Positions 46,010-58,255 of a stretch of DNA of 64,000 nucleotides are shown one piece after another; positions within the stretch are counted from its first letter, which is position 1, and each line of letters starts with the position of its first letter. Location: NCBI GenBank assembly GCA_947396885.1, contig OX377202.1, positions 29,689,407 through 29,753,406 of the forward strand, in the 5' to 3' direction. Made by a program: the position numbers and the translations under genes. Below the pieces are notes generated by a model. It did no database searches and was not told the DNA's origin. It worked only from the letters and a program-made list of their open reading frames with translations. The stretch is from Heligmosomoides polygyrus polygyrus. Lineage: Eukaryota > Nematoda > Chromadorea > Rhabditida > Heligmosomidae.

Positions 46010-47252
46010 TAGGTTGAGTCATAACTGTTGCAACAAAATTTGCTTTTCAGCAAAAGTAAGATGATACCAGAAGAGAAAAATAGTTGACTTAAACGAAGTA
46101 ATTGCCGTTACTCTCAGTGGATTTCTTCCGCTTTTCATTAAATGAGTTAATTAGATCTTTGTATAAATCGGTCGTTTCCGACCTGAAGAAGTCGCGTACC
46201 ACCGCCGTGACCTCATCGACTTCGGCGAAGCGCCTACCATGGAGGAAGTGATCCATCGACCGAAGCAGATGGCAGTCAGACGACGCAATGTCCGGGGTAT
46301 ATGGTGGTGGCTTGATTTCGGTCCAGCCCAATTCCTAGATTTTTGCCGGCGTCCGGAGTGACGTAAGCGGTCGGCCGTTGCCTTAGTGGAAGAAGCATTG
46401 GCTCGTATCGACTTCTGGCTCCACTAATTTTTTCTGGATCTAGTCAGGCTGTTGGCAGAGGGAACGTCGAGGACGGTTCGACTATGTTGAGCAGTTCCAG
46501 GTGCACTGGACTATGCACGTCCACCAAACGCACAGCAGGACTTTCGGTGGAACTCCGGTTTTGACGTCAGAACCCCAGCAATAGGTGTTCCACCTATTGC
46601 TTTCCGCCTTTTGAGTTGTAATGCAACATCCGCTTTTCCTCGCTGGTAGAGATTCGATCCAAGACCCTCGCTTGAATCGGTGCCGGAGCTTTCGGCAGTC
46701 GAAAGCACAGTGATTTACCTGGGCTTCCGTCAACGCAAGAGGCACTGGCGAAGGCGATTTTGGCGATCTTCCAATCTTCTGCATCCGACGGGCGGTGATT
46801 CGCCAGGTGTGGAGATCAGCTGTCAATCCTAGTGTGGTTTGAGAAGAGTTCGACTTGACGGGTTTGCGTAGGCGCCCTTTGTTTACAGCAGTTGGCCTTC
46901 CCGAGATGGTTTTGTCTTTGTTGCCCTTCTGGGCAGAAAGGAACTGATACCATCTCCAATAATTTATTCGGTTAGCAGTAGACGTGCCGGTGACTTCCTG
47001 AATGAGCTTGACCCCGTCGCTGGGTTGCTGCCGAGCTTGAACTAATTGAAAATGAAATCCCACACTTTTCATTTTGAGTGGTCATTATTCTAGAGAGTAA
47101 AATTTTTCAGCAACACGAGAAAAACTAATGATTCATAACTCAAAATGATCGCTAGGAAGCAAGCTTTCACACAAAGTATAACGCTTCAGCGGGTTTACTT
47201 TGAGTTCCAGAAAAAAAAAACAGAAGTGTTGAAAAACTTATGACTCAACCTA
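46010..47252 (-). mobile_element. Decayed mariner-type element
   Basis: The ends TTAGGTTGAGTCATAACTG and the inverted TTAGGTTGAGTCATAAGTT are flanked by TA. The minus-strand transposase runs from 47072 to 46089 in at least two frames. The first part has a degraded helix-turn-helix and a long basic region. The last part has PPYTPDIASSDCHLLRSMDHFL, a variant of the mariner motif PYSPDLxPxDYHLF. The HDNARPH block is not intact. Confidence 0.88.
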
Positions 47253-48454
47253 ATGAAATCCTTCAGGAACCTCTACGTTAAGAAGTCTGATCTAACTCGC
47301 GTCCTTTCTATCGAGATTCTATGTTTGAGCTTCCCCCTTACGGAACTCGTTAGCATTTCATCAAAAATTCTAGTGCGTTCATGGTAAGCTTATTGGCAAG
47401 TTGAGAAGCCTTTAGTACTTCATGAGAAGGTTGGCGGTTCGCCTCCTATTTCTCAGTGACGTAGTGGTGCGAGCTCGTCTTGGACAGATTTGTGCACAAA
47501 GCACAGCTGGGGTTTGCAAGAAGCTCTTTAAGGAGCACACGAGACGTAGTCCTCGACAGGGGGCATCGATTTCAGTCGTGGACTTGTACTATTTACTGTT
47601 CCAGTCAGGGCGGCGTGATCCTATCTATACGCCAGTAAGGGATGTTCTTGCCGCTTCCGAGTGTACAGCCTTTTCTTCTTCACATTATGCGGAAGTAGTC
47701 TTTCTTACCTCTTACCCCAAATAAACCTTCAAAATGCCTCCACAAGATTCCGCAAAATTACAGTGCGTGGCGCGTCCGAAAGAGGGATTGATCAAAGCCA
47801 TTCTTATACTTTATCAAAGAGTTTATTTATACCGTTATATGTAAAATTGAACGCTTTTAGAAGCAAGCACACTTCTGAGATTAGCTGAACGCCTTCCAGT
47901 TGAACACGGGCATCTTCCAGATTAAACCAGTCAGAGAAGGAAAATAAATAGTTGTCCTTGGAAATTCTACTACGAGTGTGTTTGAAAGCTTATAAGTTGT
48001 CTGTACGAAATGGTGAAAGCAGTGTTCAAAACGTTATTAAATTTTTATTTTTAGGGAGAAAATGAAAGATCAGCTTAATTCAGTATAGAGAAAAGCAGCT
48101 ATTTTTAGACCATTAAATAGGTAGCGTCAGCGCGTCGTGACTGTCAATTGAGCGATAGTATAAATTTGTTTGTGTCAAATACCAGTCTACGGTATAACAG
48201 AAACTGCTGCAGAAAGCACATATCTTCACTTCACAGTTTCAGGTAAGCAGTGAGACTTTCAATCGAATGAAAATCGTTAGGAGCCAGTCAAAACATGGCA
48301 AGTTTTTTCAACCTAAAAGCTTCCGCTCTTCTGCTCTTTGAAATGGCCGTCTATTTTTTTCAATAAATAGAATTTTAAGTTCTAAACGCTGCGTCCATTT
48401 TTTGGGGCAGGAGAATTATGGTTTTTTGAAAGAAAGTAATATCGCATTTTCCTA
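47253..48454. other. No gene recognised
   Basis: The plus-strand ORF at 47422-47724 (100 codons) has no recognisable domain. I can support no exon here. Confidence 0.35.
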
Positions 48455-48773
48455 TGGGCGCGTGGTGCGCAGCCGGAGGAGGCGCCGGCTGTCGCCTGCA
48501 CCCGAAACCAGGTTCCTGATTAGGATTTCCCGCCCATGCCAACCGAGCCTTCCATCCCTTCGGGGTCGGTGAAATGGTACCAGACGTGTCTGGGAAGGAT
48601 AAAGCGCTGAATTGTTCATCGGCTGGCCACCGCAAGTCAATGTAGGGCCAAATACGCATTCAAATCATAAAGAAAAGAAATAAAGAAATCGCCTCAACGA
48701 CATCCCGTAGAAGTAGAATGCGTGGGGCATCCCAAAGAGGCTTGAATAACGCCGTCCTTTATCCTTTATCCTT
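48455..48773 (+). repeat. tRNA-derived SINE copy
   Basis: The head has CGTGGTGCGCAGCCGGAGG (A-box region) and a B-box-like CCTGATTAGGATTTCCC. The body contains GGTCGGTGAAATGGTACCAG and GGCTGGCCACCGCAAGTC. A short A-rich insertion follows near 48665-48690. The tail is repeated CCTTTAT, ending about 48773. Confidence 0.87.
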
Positions 48774-48988
48774 TTTAGAAAAATCTTCATTCAATCATCT
48801 TGCAGAGTGTTTTAGTCATTTAAAAGTGGATGATGTTCAGCTGTTTTCACGAGTGTCCACCTTCCTTCGAAATGCGCCCTGTTCGGATCGAAGAGTGTCC
48901 AATTTGATTCGAAAGCTGTTCAGTTTAACATAAAAATGGTATACTTGTTTACATATGCATTTGCTTGAAATTAGAACTTGTGAATTAG

Positions 48989-49250
48989 GTGGGCCGGCTA
49001 CGTAAAGCGCTTCGCAGACACAGAGCAGTCACCGACTGGATTCCACGGGGTGTCAAGAAAACACTAGGACGCTCACAAACGAGTAGGTCAAACTTCTTCG
49101 TGAAAGGTCTGGACAAAGTATATGACGCTTTTCGTGCCCCTCGCGCGAGGAGGATTCATTGGAGCACACTGGCACGCTGCAAGGACAAATAGAAACGCTG
49201 CTGTCGCCCGCTTGAGCAGTTCTGTGATCAACGTGACGACAAGTGATTCA
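48989..49250 (+). mobile_element. RTE-type LINE 3' fragment
   Basis: The frame from 48989 reads RAVTDWIPRGVKKTLGR, then FFVKGLDKVYDAFRAPRARR and HWSTLARCKDK, and continues after a stop as KRCCRPLEQFCDQRDDK. This is the carboxy-terminal domain typical of nematode RTE-like elements (DWIPR, GRPPTRW-like, WxTLARDRDKW). Only this part remains. Confidence 0.75.
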
Positions 49251-49334
49251 GGTGATGCATTTGCTTGTACTTGACGGTGCTTTAGAACTTCAAACTACTC
49301 ATCAGAAATAACGCTTAGCGTATGTGGTTGTAAA

Positions 49335-49865
49335 TTGAAACAAGCGAATGAATCAGTTATAAAACTCAAAAGATCGAACCATCAGTTATTTCCGCAGAAG
49401 TGTTCTCGTGCAAAGTACTGTGAGATTTTAACAATTAGAGCGAGAGGTCAACTCATGTGTTATGAAAAGCTGTCATGGTGCTCTGAGTGCAAGCATACAG
49501 CGCGAAAAATTTTGAGAACAAAAATCTTGAATTGCGATAATGCTACTTTCAGGCTGATCCGCAATGTACGAGTCAGCCATAGTCCGCTCCCTGATGTTGA
49601 TCCGCCACGCGTTCTACTTCTGTCATTGATATTTGGCTATTTTAATGAATTGTGGCGACCAGCTAAAAATAAGAGCCAGTGTTATACATGGAAATGGATA
49701 GCATGGCTAGCTGGGACAGGAATCGGATCTATGATCCAAGTCATTTTCTTTAGGCACAAAGTGACTGTTGCTGAATTTGCAAGCTGTTACAACGTTATTT
49801 TGTTGAGAGCGATACTCCAGCGCCAGACAAGACTGAACCGTCGCTGTATGCTTACCGGCAGATAG
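49335..49865 (+). CDS. Unidentified 176-codon ORF
   Basis: A single open frame starting with ATG. The amino half is Cys-rich and basic (LSWCSECKHTARKIL); the second half has hydrophobic stretches (VLLLSLIFGYFNELW, WIAWLAGTGIGSMIQVIFF) that could span a membrane. I recognise no family. No splice or trans-splice signal supports it, and it sits among transposon remnants. Confidence 0.25.
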   Translation: MKQANESVIKLKRSNHQLFPQKCSRAKYCEILTIRARGQLMCYEKLSWCSECKHTARKILRTKILNCDNATFRLIRNVRVSHSPLPDVDPPRVLLLSLIFGYFNELWRPAKNKSQCYTWKWIAWLAGTGIGSMIQVIFFRHKVTVAEFASCYNVILLRAILQRQTRLNRRCMLTGR

Positions 49866-50097
49866 CACAAAGGCAAGAATCTATGGACGGAACTAGTACA
49901 ACACAGTAAAAATTACAATATGCAAAAGTCGGGGCCGGGCGTCGCGTCGCGTGAACGCGACAGTGCTCTACGCCACTACATCTCTGGCGTCAGGGTAAGG
50001 CTTTAGGGTAGAGAATCGAACGGTGGGGAAGGGGTCATACTGTGATATCCTTATGAGGTACGGAATCAAACTAACCAGGGAAGGGTCTCAGGTGTAG

Positions 50098-51147
50098 GTC
50101 TGAACGGAGGAAACGGATAGTACTACGAGAATCTCCACCCTTCATGTGGTAGAAAAACATGTTTCGTTTTTGTTGAGTCCTCGAACCGAAAGAGCTACGG
50201 GCCCTCGAATTTGGGGGTTGCACCGTCACCCGTACTTACTGTAACCTACCGTAATCGGCCGCAAATTGAAAAACGAATGTCAGATTCGTGATCAGCATCT
50301 AAAATAACACCCCTGGGCGAGGTTTGGGAGATTTTTTTCGACCTCTCCTCGGCCTCTGGAGTCGTGAAAGTATTATACAATAGTGCCTTACTGGTAGTTT
50401 AAATCATCTTATTTTCTACACATCTCCTACACATTTATTTCACTTTAAATTGTCAAATAAGGGATTAATTTGAGCTGTGCTTCACTTGCTTTTCCCAGTT
50501 TCTGAATGATACAATGCTTTGTGTTTTTAAATGAATGTTGAACAGCAGGTACGGGTTACTGCAGGTACGGGTGACTACGGCTGTCGAGGTCATTATCACC
50601 GATTTCGCCCAAACTTCTCCCAGAGGGGTTATTTGGGATGGTCATCACGAATCTGACATCCGTTTTTTCCGTATTGCGCTGGAGTACGTTAAGTTACAGT
50701 AGGTAAAGGTGATTAACGGTAGGGTCACGGTCGCTGTTTTTGCCCGAACTTCGTGTTGAGCACGAATCTGACCAATATCTGACAATTTAGAATGAAATAA
50801 ATGTGTAGTAGATGTGCAGCAAGCAAATTGGTAAAGGAGGCGGCAGTCATGAAAGAATGCAAAAATAGTGCATAGCACGGAAGTTGAACATCTGACATTG
50901 CGCCTATGAAGCAGCCTCTCAACCTGCTGAGCCACCGATCCACTTGCCGCACAGCCTTTCTCCACCTACTATACATCAGCGCGCGCGGGTAGGAACGTGG
51001 GCACGCGCCGGCGGTGCAATACTGTACCTCCAAATTCGAAGGCCCGTTGCTCTTTGGGTTCAAAAAATCAGCAAAAAGGAAACATGTTTTTCTACTATAT
51101 GAAGGTGGAGATTCTCGCAGTACTATCCATTTCCCCCGTTCGGACCT
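50098..51147. mobile_element. 1-kb foldback element, copy 2
   Basis: The outer arms GTCTGAACGGAGGAAACGGA (50098) and TTTCCCCCGTTCGGACC (about 51131-51147) are inverted copies, with GATAGTACTACGAGAATCTCC inside the left arm. Inward are blocks shared with 13267-14280 (ACCGTAATCGGCCG, CAGATTCGTGATCAGCA, TTTTCGACCTCTCCTC). A third nested inverted pair, CTACACATCTCCTACACATT and its reverse, lies around 50418 and 50800. A decayed tRNA-like stretch, GGTGGCTCAGCAGGTTGAG on the minus strand, is near 50930. Confidence 0.85.
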
Positions 51148-51182
51148 CCCCTGGTAAATAGTGAATTTAAGGATGAATCATG

Positions 51183-54100
51183 TCATAACGTTTTTTGCGT
51201 CTTAGGTGTTTTTTGTATTTTTGCCTCGCTCACACCTTGCCTGATCCATGCAGTGACAATCTCACCGGTTGGTCTAATATAGCTGGGTGGTAAACTGAAT
51301 GCGTAGCTGTCATGTGAGTCAACGGGTCGGAGTTCGACACCGAAGATGTACGGCACTCCACGATCCTGCATGTAGTCGATGCTGGTTCCCGAAGCAGGAT
51401 CTGAAAGTGTTATTTTTTCACAGGGCAACAGCACAGATCAGCGTGTCGAATAGTAGTAGTCTACTAACACATTAGCTCAGCAATCGTTCCATAGTGATAG
51501 GTGGCTCCTGTGCTGTTTCGCATCGCTTCCACCGCGATTCTAGCCGCGTTCCGCTTAAATTGAGGTACATAACAAGACCATGTGAAATGGGTAGAGTTCT
51601 CCACCAATCAAGCAAGCATTAAGCAAGGTCATGCTTTTACGTAGAGCTCGAACCAACATCCTTTGCTTCACAAATTGAGCATTACCGTGAGTAATCGATC
51701 ATTGATCGCCGTTTTAGGACAGGCTTAGTCTGAACCTATTCTGGTTTTTATCACACTCCAGCCGTAACCGTAAGAATTTACCATGTTAAGATTAGTTTAT
51801 GTAGAAAAGCAAAGAATGCTGCCTTGATATCCGTGTAAATGTGTAGTTGTAATCTGCCCCCAATGTGATTTATAAGAAGTCTTGACATAACAACGTAAGT
51901 ACGAAACAATTCCGTTTTTTGTATGAACATAACCAATATCGAAATCTTTGAGCTCTGGCAAAGCATTACCTGATCGAGGTAGTTGTCAGGTCGTGCCTGT
52001 GTGTATCCCCATGGCGACAGCAGCAGTTGCCCATACGAATGCAAACTGGCGTAGATGACCAGATTTGGGATTTGCCATGTAACGAGATCCCTTAGACCTA
52101 AAATCAAGGCAAAGGCTTTTTGATGTTGACTTCTGCTCCCGTTTCAAACAGTTCTACTCCCAACGGTCTGCTAATTGCAAGTAGCGAGCGCGACCGAGTT
52201 GAAGCTAGACCGAAATCTCGTAGGGCGTGCGTTCCCTACCCAATCCCGCCCACCCCGCCCCATTTGGTTTGTGGCGCAGTTTGTGGCGCATAAAACCGCA
52301 CCGCAGCTTGCGGATTCCTTAAATGGACGGGCGTCGTCCAAAAACCAGCTGATAGGGGGCGATTGAAGATTTTAAAGGATCCAGCAATTCCTCTTATATT
52401 GAGGAATTTTTTAGCGGATGATCGCATCGTTGTCATGACATATCTCATTAAGATGCTGCTGCACATGTAAGAAAAGGCGAACGACTTCTTAATACTGAGC
52501 AATGTGGCGAGTCCTTATGAAAGCCTTGGCCCTGCCGAAGTTGCGCAGAATCAGGATGGAACCCCAAACTTGAGGAAATGAAAAAGGTGGCGAGAGAAAC
52601 AAGTCCAGAGTAAGAAAATTGTTAAATTTCGGGATCAGGCAACCCAGTGCCACCAGCGGGTGCGATACATCGTCCACGCTCATTATGTTAAGATGCTACG
52701 AATTGCTTCAATACGAATGACGTATCCAATTATGATTAATAATCGGTGAGTCTTCGAAGCCTTATCTACCGTAATGTATGGAACAAAGTCCTGTAGGACC
52801 ATGTGGAGAAACCTCTAAGGTGCTGAAGGTCATGGTTGCATTTCAAAAGAATGTTATCAAATTTTATTACGATGATAAGCATGAAGGTCAGTGGTCGGCG
52901 TTAATTAGTCCCTAATTAGGATCTGCCGCGCATTCTACTTCAGGGGAATGTGTGATGCATATTTGGCCTATAAAGCGACATGACGGCGGTCACTCTGTGG
53001 ATGAACAGGTGAGAGTTTTATTCTTCCCTGACAAGCCTGGCATGAAAAAACCAGAAGGCTTGGTTGGCGTGAGTGAAAATCGCAGAGCCTGGATTTCGGA
53101 GCGCGTGGGAGAGCCGGCTTCCTCCGACTGCGCCACACACACCCGATTGTACGAGTTGAAAAATGTTTGGAGAAAATGTCCGGTCAGAAGCGGTAGTTAG
53201 GAGCTGGTTTTTCATCGCAGTTTTCGAAATTAATTTAAAAAAGATGAGATTATGGGAAATGAAAGGTTTATTTCAAAAATTGACGTCGACTTTCCCTGAA
53301 AATTGATAAATCGCCTGCACGTGGTTCTCAAAAAGGTGGCTGCACTTTTCAGGAAGCCTTAAAATTCTTATCCTTTCAACCATCCATAGTCGCGCTTTTT
53401 GGCCTATTGTCAGGTATCTGAACGCAGTAGACTTCTGTTGTGTCATGTAAAGAGATTGCTCCGTGTATTCATCCGCCACGTCGCGATTTTTATCTTACTG
53501 ATGCAGGAAACGCTGTTCACGCAGATAAGCACAGTGAAGAATTGCAATCCTGCTTTTGATGAGCAATAGACATAGGAAAATATAGAAGAGTTTTCGCAAG
53601 TGTCTTCTCCTAACCAATCGGAATTTTTTGTCTTTGTCGTTAGCATGAGCAGCAAGGGTAGACAGGAACGCACAATGCGAATCACAACCAATCTGGATGT
53701 CGGTTAGACATACACTAGCCAATGAAGTCGTCGACAGAACAGACCCTCCGAAAAAGTTGTGCACATTTTTTTGTTGCCTAATTCGCATTCCCTGCCCCTC
53801 CTCTCCCCACCCCTATATTGCCTACATTAACGAATAGAAGCACACAGAACGCAGTAGTTGAATGTGCCGCCGAAATAGTTTCATTCGTTGCTGAAAGAGA
53901 ACAACCGTCTGCTATACCTTACCCACGATTTCCGGCTCGGAGAACGGCCGGCTACCGGCATAGATGTTGGAGCACGGTGACCGATTCGCTCCGGCTTCAC
54001 CCCATCGGTGTCCCCAGTTGCGATTGGCGTCCGCTCCCACACACCACTTGTTCACTGTGACATTGCGCGATCGAGTTTTTCTCCACAGTCTGTCCTGAAG

Positions 54101-57048
54101 TCGCTTGATTATTCCGACGAGTGCGAATGAAAGGGCGGAGTTGGTTCCGACATGATGTTGCTCATCAGACAAATGAGCTTCATTTCACGGTTTCTGTGAG
54201 CGATGTTTGAAATCTTAAACGACTTCTTTTAAACAATTCAAAATTTAAATTTTGAAGAACTAGAACTCAAGAAATATAGAGGCAAAAATGGTTAGCTGTT
54301 CCACTTTTGACGTACTTGGCAGAACTGGAACACCATCGTCCGACTTCAAAGCATTTATCTAACTAGCAGCTTTTCGACATTTTTCAATGTTGCCACCTTC
54401 CTCAACGATTATTGCCGTGCGCCCTCAGAGACTGATAAGGTTAATACTCCACTTCTTCCTTCTTGTAGATCGGTGATTGCCAGTGCTTTATCTCCAGAAC
54501 TCTCTTGATCTTTCTCTCCACAGTATCTGTAAGGTTTCGGTTGAGTATCGAGACTCGCAGTTGCGGCAATGGATCTCGTGCGTGTCTGAGAGTGCGGTGT
54601 CTTGAGAATGGATTGTCAGTGCAGCTTTGAAGAATACACGTTCTTAAATGCTCGTCCACTATCGCTCCAAGTAGTGTAGCTGCTTCACCTACGTAGTAGC
54701 CATCACACGCCATACAGACCACTCTGTGCACCACACACTTGATTTGGCGAATCGAGTTGTATTCCTCACAGATTAAACAATCCTACCTTTCACACTGACC
54801 TTCGTAAGGACGCGACGTTGTGAGTAAACGCCAAGAAGATGTGAGTGGTCGAAATACAAGACTTACTTGTAGGTAGCCACGGTCGTCTGACCACACGGTT
54901 AATGTCCAAAGTAAAAGAATCAGTGAAGGTACAATCAGAGGAGAACCGTAGGAGCATAGTTGAGGTTTCCGCCAACGACACAACCTTGTGCCATATACGT
55001 TCTGTAGAAGGAGTTGTTTGACCTGATCCTGCACTTCTTGAGAATTCGTAGAAGTCAGTGCAGTAAATGTGGTTATGAACGACGTTCCGTTTCATATACA
55101 TAGGATGGCAACTTCGTGAATGTGTAAGAATGTTGTAGGATGCCGGTTTCCTATGCTACTAATTTGGCATTCCGATATTCTCACCTTCGCATTCAAAAGT
55201 GGCAGAAATCCGTCCGGATGTTAACTTAATCATAGGAAATGCTGAATTAAGCCGTCCAGCGTTTGTCTTAGTGTTGTTCGCGACTTGCTCACAATGAAAA
55301 TGTGTCATTGTCAAAAAGTGATCTTGTGTTTAGTTCTGTGCGCTGTAGTAGTGACGTTCCATGTCTAGTATTAATCGCCGGTGCCCGTTGTCTGCAATAG
55401 TTTTGAATTTCACATGCTACAGGTCCCCGCGCGATGGTTTCTCGCGCTACCGTAACCCGAAGGCGAGTCCACAGTAATAAGTCATCCATTCAACGTCTGT
55501 CTTAGCCCAGAGCGGCCGGAAATAAACCTTCTTCTAAGAGAACGTGTTCTCCGGACATCACAACGGGTCGAAAACGTTAACTTCATCGATGTATCGCGCG
55601 AAGTATAATACTCTTAGAGGCGAGGCTGGCCGCCCTGGATAATCCATAAACAGCCGCCTCTTCTTCCTTACCGTGGAATCCAGACCTGAAGAAGAACCTA
55701 AGACTCGAAACGTTGTCAACAAATATCGGGCAACTTCAAGTTTTACAATTGAGAAGAAGGCAGTACTAGAATGAAGCTCAGGGCACAAACAATTTTACTA
55801 AATCAGTTGTTGCTGACATGATGCCGTGCTGAGGGTTGATGGCTCATTGGTTTGGTTGTGATACTTATTCTCAATCTTCCAATGAAAGGATCCGCTAGTT
55901 GAATCTCCGAGTACAGTTCAAATCAAAGTGATTATGAAAGGTGTTTTGTAGAAAAAAGAGCTCTCAGTTTCACTTTAGAAACCGATCAGAGCATTCCATA
56001 AATTAGCTCACCGATATCCGACTGTACTCGTAACCATCGGGATTTGCCTGTGGTATGATGTACCAGTCAAACTTGTCCAGGCTCTTTGTGATTTTAGGAT
56101 CGGTGCCGTAGCTAGCAACCAGCTGAAAACATTATGCACTTGTAAATGTGACAGTGAACTAAGCTTTCTTGGACTCTGAAAGTATGTGCTTCTAGAAAAG
56201 CTTATTTAATATTGAGTTAAAGAAAAAAGGAACTTTCTCTGGAGGCCGTTAAAAAGGAGGAAAGAAGACGTAAAACCGAAAATCGTTAAAAGGTATCATT
56301 TGACTGAAGGATTCTTTCTACTATGTGTCTGATAAATCACTGTTTCCTCTCACTTTCTTGATCATATAGAGCGCCGCTGCAGGCGCGATCCATTCACGAG
56401 CATGTATGCCGGCATCGACGAAGATGGTCGGTTTGAATTTGTCCGACGTGGAAATCTGTAACAAGAGAACCTCCTTGGATCGCCAGTGGGCTATCCTAGC
56501 GCTCACCTTGACTCCATACATTGTCCTTCCTTCAAATGTTTTTGAGATGTTCAGTAAGGTCACGAGATCTGGTCGTTGACGAGCTAATGCTTGCATAAAT
56601 TTCACCATCTAAAATGAGCTCTTGCGATTTCACATCAAATTCGACATTTTTCAGACCAAATCACTCTTATAACCAAGCTTGGCGCTCTTGAAATCAAACT
56701 GAACATCTTTAAAATCAAAACTAGCGTCTTCCAGAATAAACTAGAACTCTCCGAGACGGTTGGAATAATTTTTTTTCTGAAAATAATTTAATATGACATT
56801 CTTTGAAATTTTCAAGTGGGAACAAACAGTTCATGAAAAATTTATCAAAATTATATTTTTCGATTTAAATAATTGTTTAAAGCTTAATTTACGTACACAG
56901 ACGGAAGCGGAGCCAAGTTAGCCCAGTCGTTAGTAACGCTGGTAAGGAACTGATGAGGACCCTCGTCACAAACCATGATCGAAAGTCGCAATAGAATCAG
57001 TATAAAGGCTATCACGTCACCATGAGGTCCACCGTTGAAGCGCGGCAT
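51183..57048 (-). CDS. M14A-type zinc metallocarboxypeptidase
   Basis: Removes carboxy-terminal residues from peptides; probably secreted or digestive. Eight exons join in phase: 56893-57048, 56507-56608, 56354-56455, 56012-56122, 53923-54094, 51970-52097, 51469-51553 and 51183-51400, about 357 residues. Zinc ligands are in GIHAREW (H69, E72 in bovine carboxypeptidase A numbering) and LHSYGQ (H196). Substrate residues are in DRLWRKTRS (R127) and ANRNWGH (N144, R145). The codon for Tyr248 (LMYPASG) is split by the last intron. The catalytic Glu270 is in FGVELRP. Position 255 is Ile (GTSIDY), suggesting preference for hydrophobic ends. The first exon is uncertain: it offers a hydrophobic stretch VIAFILILLRLSIMV that could be a signal peptide, but no propeptide is seen, so more upstream exons may exist. 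Introns hold a SINE and a Penelope fragment. Confidence 0.93.
52925..53150 (-). repeat. Degenerate SINE copy in a carboxypeptidase intron
   Basis: The minus-strand match to the SINE family runs from ATTCTACTTC at 52936 through GATGCATATTTGGCC and AAGGCTTGGTTGG to CTTCCTCCGACTGCGCCAC near 53140 (inverted A-box region). It is in the intron 52098-53922. Confidence 0.72.
54441..54780 (-). mobile_element. Penelope-like GIY-YIG fragment
   Basis: The minus-strand frame from about 54780 reads CLICEEYNSIRQIKC, VVHRVVCMACDGYYVGEA, a DEHLR block, NPFSRHRTLRH and RKIKRVLEIKH. The order Cys-pair linker, V-Y-x-I-x-C-x-x-C, YxGET-like, then R-x-x-EH, is that of the carboxy-terminal GIY-YIG endonuclease of Penelope-like retroelements. 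The catalytic motif has decayed. No reverse transcriptase domain is visible nearby. It lies in the carboxypeptidase intron 54095-56011. Confidence 0.72.
56637..56760. repeat. Degenerate 22-24-bp minisatellite
   Basis: About five diverged copies of a unit like GAAATCAAACTGAACATCTTT in the intron upstream of the exon at 56507-56608. Related sequence in the other orientation lies at 57617-57712 and 48845-48945. Confidence 0.6.
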
Positions 57049-58255
57049 CAAAAGGGATCGCACCGAACTCGGCGCCACGGCAGACGACAGCTTTGACAGG
57101 AAGAGATGTCGACGGATTGCAAGAGCAGCGAACCCTGCGACTCTGCGGGACTAAGCGTTCATGAAAAGAAGAAGAGGAAACGGAGCATTTTTTAAGCAAA
57201 TTAAAAGAAGAGATTGTGCCATGCACATAGAAGTGCGATTTCCCTGTGATGATAGCAAAAAATCAGTCAGCACAGTGCTACATTCTCGACAGTATTAGAA
57301 AACGCACATTTCTTCACTTTGCAGTCTTAAATGACAGCAGTTACACTATTAATTAAATCAAAATACGAGCTATACGAGTACATGGCGCGATCACGTTTTT
57401 TAAGTACGCGAGAAATTACACACCTTCTGCACTATATAACAAATTTTTAATCGCTAATTTTCACCGAAAAATAAAATTTTTATAAAAGTTCAAACAGTGT
57501 CGTTACATGTTGCGGCATGTGAATTTAAAAAATTCAAAGAAAGTTGTAACAAATTTTCTTGATAAAAAATTATTTCATGCCTCGTAAAGTCTTTAATTTA
57601 ACCTGCAAGACACCGGTTTCGATTTAGAAGGTGTTCAGTTTGATTTCAAACGCGGAAAGGAGTGTTTTGAAAAATGTCCAGTTTGATTTGAAAAGTGCCC
57701 AGTTCGAAGAGAAAATGATATATGCATCAAAAGAGAGAAAGCGAAAAAAAATGAAGGAGGCTTTTGACCGAGCCCTCCTCGTTAGTGTTAAACAGAAAAC
57801 ACAGTTCTACCTCGTTGTAAGTGTGGTAGTTCTCTACATCGAAGTCCATGGCATCAGAACTTCGTTTCGATCGACTACTACTTCGTCCCAAATGACGACG
57901 TTCTCTGCGAATGTCTCTGGAACGGATGTATTATTTTGAGAGGTCCAATCTCACAGCTGAAGGATACCAGGTGACCATTGGCCCTTTGAGATGAGATGTG
58001 TATCACAGAATGCAGCTTTTGTACGCTGATTTCAAAAATGTATAGTCCGATAGAAAAGCCAACATTCTATGCTTCTAGGAAAAGTCTGTTAAAGTCAATT
58101 CCATCCAGCTCGAAAGTGTGAAGCGCTCAACTGTCTTGCCAGGGAAGGATATCAGGTGACCATGGTACTTTGAGTGATCTCTAGATTCGGTTTCGAACTC
58201 TGATTCCAAACATACATCTTATATATGCTAAACGCTTCTGAATCTTGGAACGGAG
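57049..58255. other. Upstream of the carboxypeptidase, no gene recognised
   Basis: AT-rich. It holds inverted copies of the 22-24-bp minisatellite at 57617-57712 and two related blocks, GATACCAGGTGACCATTGG (57963) and GATATCAGGTGACCATGG (58147). Missing 5' exons of the carboxypeptidase could be here, but I could not place one. Confidence 0.4.

Noticed and set aside
48375..48659. ORFs starting MRIWP at SINE loci (also 61094-61345, 52952-53200 and 4608-4805)
   Set aside because: The same text appears at each SINE copy, antisense to its tRNA head; this is a repeat shadow.
39850..51183. Operon linking mic10 with neighbouring genes
   Set aside because: Distances are several kb, neighbours are on different strands or unrecognised, and no short intercistronic gap is present.
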